A DNA stretch of 10,537 nucleotides from an uncultured Eubacteriales bacterium (GTDB lineage Bacteria; Bacillota; Clostridia; Oscillospirales; Acutalibacteraceae): assembly GCA_900322105.1 (NCBI GenBank), contig ONYV01000019.1, forward strand, positions 1 to 10,537, read 5' to 3'. This document shows positions 5,899-10,537 of the stretch, piece after piece (positions within the stretch are counted from its first letter, which is position 1; each line of letters begins with the position of its first letter). The notes under the pieces were generated by a model that was given only the letters and a program-made list of their open reading frames with translations, did no database searches and was not told where the DNA came from. The position numbers and the translations under genes are program-made.

Positions 5899-5913
5899 GC
5901 GCAGGCTCTGCGC
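5899..5913. repeat. Inverted partial copy of the GC-rich repeat spacer
   Basis: GCGCAG-GCT-CTGCGC is a perfect 6-bp hairpin. Its reverse complement contains the 14 bases at 5779-5792. It starts two bases past the DUF3792-type stop codon, so it is in that gene's 3' end region on the minus strand, but no T-run follows on that strand. Confidence 0.6.
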
Positions 5914-5915
5914 CG

Positions 5916-6320
5916 CTATTTTTTTTTGCGTTTGTTTACGCCTGCGATGCCGCCGAGGGAACCTGCAGTGGCGGCGAGCAGAAAACGCAGCAACGAGCCT
6001 GTGCCGATCACACCACCGGAGAGGATACCCGTCAACAGCATGATGAGGAACAGCAACGTGCCGCTCACAGCGCCAAGCAAAAGACCATTTTGTTTGCTGA
6101 CCCTTGCGCCCGAATAACCGCCCAAAAAAGCGCCGATACACGAGATCACCATCACAATGGGCGCAACTGCTCCGTAAGGTACAGTCTCCATTTTAATGAC
6201 CGCACCAACACATACCATCGTCAGCAAAAATAACGCTGCCGCACCGACAACGGTACCTATGATAAGACCTTTTATCATCACCGACAGATCAAACGATTTC
6301 TTGCTGCCTTCTGTCTTCAT
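5916..6320 (-). CDS. Small four-helix membrane protein, TIGR04086/DUF3792 type
   Basis: A 134-residue inner-membrane protein of unknown function. After a short charged start (MKTEGSKKSFDLS) come four hydrophobic segments at about residues 14-43, 48-73, 79-103 and 105-127. They are rich in glycine and small residues (GLIIGTVVGAAALF, GAFLGGYSGARVS, GLLLGAVSGTLLF, AATAGSLGGIAG). The end is a basic NKRKKK tail that should stay in the cytoplasm. Length, topology and position between yajC and scfA fit the TIGR04086/DUF3792 family, which in Clostridia is often found here. AGAGGTG lies eight bases before the ATG. A terminator separates it from yajC, so it needs its own promoter; none is clear, though TTGTGT and TATTCT 16 bases apart lie near 6375-6403. 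Confidence 0.82.
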   Translation of the reverse strand: MKTEGSKKSFDLSVMIKGLIIGTVVGAAALFLLTMVCVGAVIKMETVPYGAVAPIVMVISCIGAFLGGYSGARVSKQNGLLLGAVSGTLLFLIMLLTGILSGGVIGTGSLLRFLLAATAGSLGGIAGVNKRKKK

Positions 6321-6348
6321 TCAAAGCGCACCTCTTTCTGATAAACTC

Positions 6349-6370
6349 AAGGCAATACTACACAAAGATA
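6349..6370 (-). repeat. Degenerate inverted fragment of the dispersed repeat
   Basis: AAGGCAATAC, two mismatches, then CACAAAGATA: 20 of 22 bases match the reverse complement of 75-96 and 5428-5449. Beyond this block, similarity fades into scattered matches. It lies in the upstream region of the DUF3792-type gene, in opposite orientation to the two full copies. Confidence 0.6.
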
Positions 6371-6467
6371 AGAATACGGATATGATGACAAGACACAAGA
6401 CTTTTTTGTGCGGCGCTGCCCCGGACGTTCCCGAATGACTTATACCGCATTTTATGCAGTGCGCTCA

Positions 6468-6507
6468 GAAAACAGAACAAAGCCCTGTCCGCTTTCAGAC
6501 AGGGCTT
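6468..6507 (-). terminator. Intrinsic terminator of yajC
   Basis: On the minus strand AAGCCCTGTC (6498-6507) pairs perfectly with GACAGGGCTT (6480-6489) around an 8-base loop. The U-rich stretch TTTGTTCTGTTTT follows. It begins 37 bases past the yajC stop codon. Confidence 0.92.
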
Positions 6508-6544
6508 ATCGATCGCCAAAGCTCTTTTTCGGTACAAAGGAGAA

Positions 6545-7012
6545 TTACTCGTCTTTTTCCTTGTTTGCCTTAGCAGCATCTTCAGCGTCTTGTTCTTTCT
6601 TGTCGTCTTTTTTCGCCGGTTTTTTCTCTTCCTTCTTCGGCTGCTTTTCGGGGGTATCCACAGAAGCGACCGCCCATTTCTTGAAACGCATTCTTGTCTT
6701 ATCACTGCCTGTTTCGATGATAACGGTCTCATCATCATCTCTGACAGCGATCACTCTGCCGACAATGCCGCCGATGGTGGTGATGTCGTCGCCGATCTCA
6801 ATGCTGTTTCTGAGTTCCTCTTCTGCCTTCTGTCTTTTTTTCTGAGGACGGATGAACAGAAAATACGCTGCGCCGATCACAACGACCCAGATGCCGATGG
6901 TAATGACCCACTGCCACGGATTAGGAGCGGCGGCTGCATTCTGAGTTGCCTGAGAAGCCTGCGCAGCGGCAGCAGGCGCAGCAGCTGAAGCGTCAAAAAA
7001 ACTAAAATTCAT
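6545..7012 (-). CDS. yajC: Preprotein translocase subunit YajC
   Basis: A 155-residue single-span membrane protein that joins SecD and SecF as an accessory of the SecYEG export channel. Residues 1-31 are an Ala/Gln-rich segment. The membrane span is about 33-54, followed directly by the family signature FIRPQKKRQKAEEELRNSIE. The cytoplasmic domain (about 70-118) includes GDDITTIGGIVGRV, ETVIIETG and FKKWAVASV. From 120 on, a Lys/Glu/Asp-rich low-complexity tail makes it longer than the roughly 110 residues of E. coli YajC. AGGAG lies eight bases before the ATG. With its own promoter and terminator it appears to be transcribed alone. secD and secF are not in the window. Confidence 0.95.
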   Translation of the reverse strand: MNFSFFDASAAAPAAAAQASQATQNAAAAPNPWQWVITIGIWVVVIGAAYFLFIRPQKKRQKAEEELRNSIEIGDDITTIGGIVGRVIAVRDDDETVIIETGSDKTRMRFKKWAVASVDTPEKQPKKEEKKPAKKDDKKEQDAEDAAKANKEKDE

Positions 7013-7044
7013 ACTTTTCTCTCCTCTTGCAAAATAATAGAAAT

Positions 7045-7073
7045 ATTATATCAGTTTTTTCAACTGCTTGCAA
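7045..7073 (-). promoter_or_regulatory. Sigma-A promoter of yajC
   Basis: TTGCAA (7068-7073) is 17 bases from a consensus TATAAT (7045-7050) preceded by TGA (extended -10). The predicted start near 7038 leaves a short leader of about 26 bases carrying AGGAG. Confidence 0.85.
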
Positions 7074-7151
7074 GAGTCATAATGAATAGATAAGAGCGCA
7101 TTTATACTGATTATTTATATCAATTGCATGACGTGATTTATTTTATTCATC

Positions 7152-7184
7152 ACAAAAAACAGCAGCAGATACTTCTGCCGCTGT
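7152..7184 (-). terminator. Intrinsic terminator after tgt
   Basis: On the minus strand ACAGCGGCAG (7175-7184) pairs with CTGCTGCTGT (7159-7168), with one G-U pair and a six-base loop. TTTTTT follows. It lies 48 bases past the tgt stop and separates tgt from yajC. Confidence 0.92.
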
Positions 7185-7232
7185 CATCATGTTCACTATT
7201 CTGTCTGACACACAAAGCAAAGCAACATGATA

Positions 7233-8363
7233 TCAGATACGTTTATCGAGGATCTCACGATAGTGACGGTAAAACTCTTCGTAAGTACCGTTATCCAGAG
7301 CCTCACGGATCTTCATCAGAAGAGTGTTGTAGAACCATACGTTATGCATGACGCAAAGACGCATCGCAAGCATTTCTCCGCTCTTGAACAGATGGCGGAC
7401 ATATGCTCTTGTAAAATTGCGGCACACAGGACAGTCACACACAGGGTCGATCGGTTCCTGATCGAGAGAATATTTTTCATTCATCATGTTCCGTCTGCCG
7501 CTCCACGTAAAGACATTGGCATGACGCGCGTTTCGTGTGGGCATCACACAGTCAAACATATCTATCCCCCGATAAACAGCCTCCAGAATATTCACAGGAG
7601 TTCCAACACCCATCAGATAGCGTGGTTTATCCTGCGGCAGATGTTCTTCGAGTATATCGAGGATATGATACATTTCTTCAGCAGTTTCGCCAACCGCAAG
7701 ACCGCCCACCGCATAGCCGTCCAGATCGAGTTCACGGATACGCTTCATATGTTCGATACGCAGATCGTCAAAGGTTGCTCCCTGATTGATGCCAAAAAGC
7801 ATCTGTTTGGGGTTGATGGTCGTTTCCATGCGGTTGAGTTCCTGCATTTTGTTCTTACAGCGGCACAACCAGCGATAGGTTCTGTCGCAGGAATGTTTGG
7901 TATAGGTGTATTCCGCAGGATTCTCGATACATTCATCAAACGCCATAGCGATGGTCGAGCCGAGGTTAGACTGTATCGTCATGCTTTCCTCAGGACCCAT
8001 AAAAATACGGTGTCCGTCAATGTGAGAAGCGAAGGTAACGCCTTCCTCTTTGATATTGCGCAGCTTTGCTAAAGAGAATACCTGAAAACCGCCGCTGTCG
8101 GTAAGGATCGGTCCATCCCAGCGTGTGAACTGATGCAAACCGCCGAGCTTGCGAACGTTTTCATCTCCGGGCCGCAGATGCAGATGATAGGTATTGCAAA
8201 GCTGCACCTGACAGCGAAGTTCTTTCAGGTCAAGGGCAGACACAGCGCCCTTGATCGCACCGCAGGTGGCGACATTCATAAAAGCAGGGGTCATGATCGT
8301 GCCGTGAGGAGTGCTGATCTCTCCGCGGCGCGCTCTTCCGCTTGTTTTCAGTAATTTATACAT
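7233..8363 (-). CDS. tgt: Queuine tRNA-ribosyltransferase
   Basis: A 376-residue tRNA-guanine transglycosylase that swaps the anticodon wobble guanine of tRNA-Asp, -Asn, -His and -Tyr for a queuosine precursor. It is full length. Visible motifs are CNTYHLHLRPG (56-66), LTDSGGFQVFSL with catalytic D89 (87-98), GGLAVGE (220-226) and the nucleophile D271 in MFDCVMPTR. Zinc is bound by C309, C311, C314 and H340, with the C309 to H340 spacing of 31 expected for the family. The ATG lies six bases after the preceding gene's stop. Its nearest Shine-Dalgarno, GAGG, is about 14 bases off, so translation may depend on coupling. The usual partner queA is not adjacent. A strong terminator follows. Confidence 0.97.
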   Translation of the reverse strand: MYKLLKTSGRARRGEISTPHGTIMTPAFMNVATCGAIKGAVSALDLKELRCQVQLCNTYHLHLRPGDENVRKLGGLHQFTRWDGPILTDSGGFQVFSLAKLRNIKEEGVTFASHIDGHRIFMGPEESMTIQSNLGSTIAMAFDECIENPAEYTYTKHSCDRTYRWLCRCKNKMQELNRMETTINPKQMLFGINQGATFDDLRIEHMKRIRELDLDGYAVGGLAVGETAEEMYHILDILEEHLPQDKPRYLMGVGTPVNILEAVYRGIDMFDCVMPTRNARHANVFTWSGRRNMMNEKYSLDQEPIDPVCDCPVCRNFTRAYVRHLFKSGEMLAMRLCVMHNVWFYNTLLMKIREALDNGTYEEFYRHYREILDKRI

Positions 8364-8369
8364 TCCCGA

Positions 8370-9119
8370 TTACTTTTCCTCTGTCTCTGTTTTTTCTGCG
8401 TTCTGTGCCTGCTGTCTTGCTCTTTCTACCTCAGCTTCAAAATCAGCGCGCTGTTTTGCGCCCATGCGTCTTCTTTCCTCTTCGGTAGTGAACTTGAGGG
8501 CATTGTCGTTGGCATCCACTAAAGCAGTCATCTGATTACCGCTGAACACTGCCACTGTGCCGACAGGCATTTCCAGCACTCTCATAGCGTCCATGCGATA
8601 CTGCAGCAGCTGATAAGTCGGAACCATCTCGAAATCAGACAGCGGACGGTTCTCCTCGTCAGGATCATCCAGCAGACCGAAGTACCATCCCGAATCGCCG
8701 TTTTTGGCAGCTTCCTTGCGGTGCATATAGACATTTTCCGCATTGATTGCTTCTTTCAGCACCATAATGGTATCTCGGCAGTTGCAAGCCTCAGGTCTGG
8801 ATTTAGAAACCTGAACACACTCATGCTGCATATTCTGGACAACCAAAGCAAGGGTACAGTTATCGGTTCTGTCTCTTTCGGGGTTCTTATTGAAATCCAT
8901 TGTCTGAACCAGCCAGAATTTTTCGCCCTTATCGTCATACTGTTCTGTCAGGAAGAAGAACGACCAGCCAAAGCACAGTACAAACTTATTGTTAAAGATA
9001 TTCGTTTTATAGCTGACCTGCGTGATGACATTCATCAAAGCGCCTGCCGCATTTTTCAGCGGAAGATCGGAATATAATCTGACGGTCTGCTCTCTGATTT
9101 TCGCTTCAAAAGTGATCAT
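8370..9119 (-). CDS. Uncharacterised protein with DUF2185/Imm33-like segment
   Basis: A 249-residue soluble protein with no signal peptide. Residues about 115-195 resemble DUF2185 (the Imm33-type family) by eye. Support is the block NVYMHRKEAAKNGDSGWYFG, followed by an acidic DDPDEEN stretch, then MVPTYQLLQY, and MRVLEMPVGTVAVFSG at the end. The first 110 residues, including FGWSFFFLTEQYDD and QTMDFNKNPERDR, I do not recognise. Residues 212-245 are highly charged and probably a coiled-coil tail. Four cysteines (C88, C101, C112, C114) cluster in the middle, with C112 and C114 as CNC. A good promoter lies 47 bases upstream, AAAGGA precedes the ATG, and tgt follows after six bases, so the two genes form one operon. 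Imm33 members are sometimes toxin immunity proteins, but no toxin gene is nearby. Function unknown. Confidence 0.7.
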   Translation of the reverse strand: MITFEAKIREQTVRLYSDLPLKNAAGALMNVITQVSYKTNIFNNKFVLCFGWSFFFLTEQYDDKGEKFWLVQTMDFNKNPERDRTDNCTLALVVQNMQHECVQVSKSRPEACNCRDTIMVLKEAINAENVYMHRKEAAKNGDSGWYFGLLDDPDEENRPLSDFEMVPTYQLLQYRMDAMRVLEMPVGTVAVFSGNQMTALVDANDNALKFTTEEERRRMGAKQRADFEAEVERARQQAQNAEKTETEEK

Positions 9120-9165
9120 ATGAACAAGTCCTTTCCTACTTGAATTTTCAATACATAATAAAAAT

Positions 9166-9194
9166 ATTTTACATCAATTTGTTTTTCTTGTCAA
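9166..9194 (-). promoter_or_regulatory. Sigma-A promoter of the DUF2185-like gene and tgt
   Basis: A consensus TTGACA (9189-9194) is 17 bases from TAAAAT (9166-9171), in an A/T-rich stretch. The start near 9159 leaves a leader of about 40 bases. Confidence 0.85.
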
Positions 9195-9229
9195 TCTATA
9201 TATTTTCTGCCGCAAAGGTTTGCAGTCTA

Positions 9230-9991
9230 TCACGCCGAAAGGGGTTCAGTTGTACCGGTATCGTCAGAGCTGAGCATTTTATAGATATCTTCATAAGTCA
9301 CAGCACAGGAAAGATAATAGACCATGAGCGGCAGACACAAAACGATCATCACAATGCCGCCGCCAAGATAGCCGTCTGCGATCATAAGCACCAAAGACAT
9401 AAACAATACACCGCCAACATTCAGAAGTTCTGCGCAGGCGCCGATCCTGATCCAGCCCGGAGAGCATACTTTTCCCTCGACCACACGTTTGCGGATCGTT
9501 CTGAGCGCAAATGCACGCGGTATGGAAGCAACCGTCAGACAAAGCAGCATACAAAGCTCGCCTGCCAGCATCTGCGCAGGAAATCCTGTTGAAAGGATAA
9601 AATGACTGACAAAGTACGGATCCGTCAAAAGAGCAGTCACCCACATCATCAGAAACAGCAGCGTCCAGACGACCTTTGCAAGTCCGGCATAGTACAGATA
9701 TTTCAGCCCGTCCGCCATTTTCTGCGCATTCAAAGACCGCCTGCTTTTCAGCAGGATGCCGTATGCTTTTCTCTGCACAAGCATCGTCCCTAACAAAACA
9801 GCATAAGGGAGCAGCGCTGTCAAAGCAGTGACGTTCCAAAAAGGAATATTCATGACCAGTTCAATGCCGTTCAGCGTCAGCAAAAGAATGGTGTAGCAGC
9901 AAGTCAGAAAAGCAATGACTCTGCCAAGCACACAGACGATCGCATAATGATCGTTTGACAGCAAACGTTTCCAGTTTCCCATTTGTTCCAT
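9230..9991 (-). CDS. Multi-pass membrane protein of unknown function
   Basis: A 253-residue integral membrane protein that I cannot assign to a family. About six hydrophobic segments can be seen, at residues roughly 17-47, 52-72, 101-122, 140-157, 185-205 and 208-230. They are joined by basic loops such as QRKAYGILLKSRRS and RTIRKRVVEGK, and an acidic tail ends the protein. The last third aligns with the C-terminal part of the next gene upstream (10179-10537). Residues 211-229 (GGIVM...P...Y.L..A) show 11 identities over 29 gapless positions, so the two are probably paralogues. AGGGGGT lies five to six bases before the ATG. The gap of 110 bases to the next promoter has no convincing terminator. 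No clear sigma-A promoter was found upstream. Confidence 0.8.
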   Translation of the reverse strand: MEQMGNWKRLLSNDHYAIVCVLGRVIAFLTCCYTILLLTLNGIELVMNIPFWNVTALTALLPYAVLLGTMLVQRKAYGILLKSRRSLNAQKMADGLKYLYYAGLAKVVWTLLFLMMWVTALLTDPYFVSHFILSTGFPAQMLAGELCMLLCLTVASIPRAFALRTIRKRVVEGKVCSPGWIRIGACAELLNVGGVLFMSLVLMIADGYLGGGIVMIVLCLPLMVYYLSCAVTYEDIYKMLSSDDTGTTEPLSA

Positions 9992-10125
9992 AGCTTACCC
10001 CCTTCTGTTCATCGCAGTATTTCTATGAAGAAACGGTCAGATTTATTTTATCATATTTCACATCAAATAGATAGTTCTTTTGCTATATTTTGTATATTTT
10101 TACAATTTGCTATCAATTTTTTTAG

Positions 10126-10172
10126 TAACAAATACAACGCCCTTCTGTCACAAAAGTACAAACAGAAGGGCG
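10126..10172 (-). terminator. Intrinsic terminator between the two membrane-protein genes
   Basis: On the minus strand a perfect 11-bp stem, CGCCCTTCTGT (10162-10172) with ACAGAAGGGCG (10138-10148), has a 13-base loop. TTGTATTTGTT follows. It starts six bases past the stop codon of the partial gene, so the two membrane-protein genes are separate transcription units. Confidence 0.88.
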
Positions 10173-10178
10173 GATCGG

Positions 10179-10537
10179 TTATTTTTGCTGTTGGTCGTTA
10201 CGTTTTTTCTTGGCTTCCTCACGCCTTTGAATGGCTTCGGCAACAAGACCGTTTTCTTTGGCAAACTTAATATAACTGATAAAGAATCCTGCTGAAACAA
10301 GATGATACAGAATGATCGGGATAAAAAGCACACGCATTACGATACCTGCGGGCTGAGCGGTAGGAAATGCGCAAAGGATATAGGTCAGCACACCGCTTTC
10401 AATAATATAAAACAGCTCCAGCAGGAAAAACGGCAAGAAATTGCCTGCATCCTTAACGATATGCGCCTCGATCGAGCGGCAGGACATCAGCTTAAAAATT
10501 GCACAGGCAAAAGAAATCAATCCGAAAATTTCCCATG
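10179..10537 (-). CDS. Membrane protein, C-terminal 118 residues (5' end outside window)
   Basis: The reading frame is open to the window edge (first readable residues WEIFGLISFACAIFKL), so the true start is beyond it. A TTG at 10520 is only an internal codon. The visible part has a partial hydrophobic segment at the edge and two clear membrane spans, one in FLPFFLLELFYIIESGVLTY and one in VMRVLFIPIILYHLVSAGFF. A cytoplasmic tail rich in Lys, Arg, Glu and Gln follows (EAIQRREEAKKKRNDQQQK). AGIVMRVL...P...Y.L..A aligns gaplessly with the same region of the 253-residue protein downstream. Function unknown. Confidence 0.8.
   Translation of the reverse strand, partial: WEIFGLISFACAIFKLMSCRSIEAHIVKDAGNFLPFFLLELFYIIESGVLTYILCAFPTAQPAGIVMRVLFIPIILYHLVSAGFFISYIKFAKENGLVAEAIQRREEAKKKRNDQQQK

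Noticed and set aside
5899..5929. Plus-strand hairpin followed by nine T bases, resembling a terminator
   Set aside because: No plus-strand gene precedes it. The T-run is the antisense of the poly-lysine end of the membrane-protein gene.
5435..6233. Overlapping plus-strand open frames of about 200 codons over scfA and the DUF3792-type gene
   Set aside because: Low-complexity Pro/Cys/Arg-rich translations of the hairpin repeats and of the antisense of real genes; no start signal and no family resemblance.
9214..9232. CTGC...GCAG stem after the 253-residue membrane-protein gene as its terminator
   Set aside because: Four pairs around an 11-base loop with no U-run.

Overview
The window looks like chromosomal DNA of an anaerobic Clostridia bacterium, most likely a Ruminococcus-type member of the Oscillospiraceae. 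This is inferred from the infC-rpmI-rplT order, the tgt, yajC, small Firmicutes membrane protein, SCIFF peptide and SCIFF maturase neighbourhood, sigma-A promoters with strong Shine-Dalgarno sites, and dispersed short repeats. The species cannot be fixed from the sequence. Every gene I can support lies on the minus strand, so transcription runs from high to low coordinates.

Layout from the high-coordinate end. (1) 9230-10537: two membrane-protein genes, the first cut by the window edge, that share an alignable C-terminal half and look like diverged paralogues. (2) 7233-9194: a sigma-A promoter, a 249-residue protein with a DUF2185/Imm33-like segment, and tgt (queuine tRNA-ribosyltransferase) six bases behind it, closed by a strong terminator. 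(3) 6468-7073: yajC with its own promoter and terminator. (4) 5916-6320: a four-helix membrane protein of the TIGR04086/DUF3792 type. (5) 3822-5739: a ribosomal peptide natural-product locus. A good promoter precedes a 48-residue six-cysteine SCIFF precursor gene (scfA, 5489-5635). Next come a copy of a dispersed repeat, a terminator-like hairpin, and the radical-SAM SPASM maturase gene scfB. (6) 1615-3754: an A/T-richer two-gene type II restriction-modification unit. Its beta-class DNA methyltransferase overlaps by 8 bases a probable PD-(D/E)XK endonuclease. (7) 98-1512: the translation operon infC-rpmI-rplT, with a promoter, a structured leader holding a terminator-like hairpin, an AUU start codon for infC, and a terminator after rplT.

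Three kinds of non-coding structure stand out. An approximately 98-bp repeat occurs downstream of rplT and between scfA and scfB, with a decayed inverted fragment upstream of the DUF3792-type gene. A two-copy GC-rich hairpin repeat lies just upstream of the scfA promoter. A terminator-like stem sits directly before the scfB ribosome binding site and could set a high precursor-to-enzyme ratio.

The most interesting items are the SCIFF locus with its intergenic control elements, the restriction-modification unit of unknown specificity, and the repeat family. No tRNA, rRNA, CRISPR array, transposase or integrase gene was seen.
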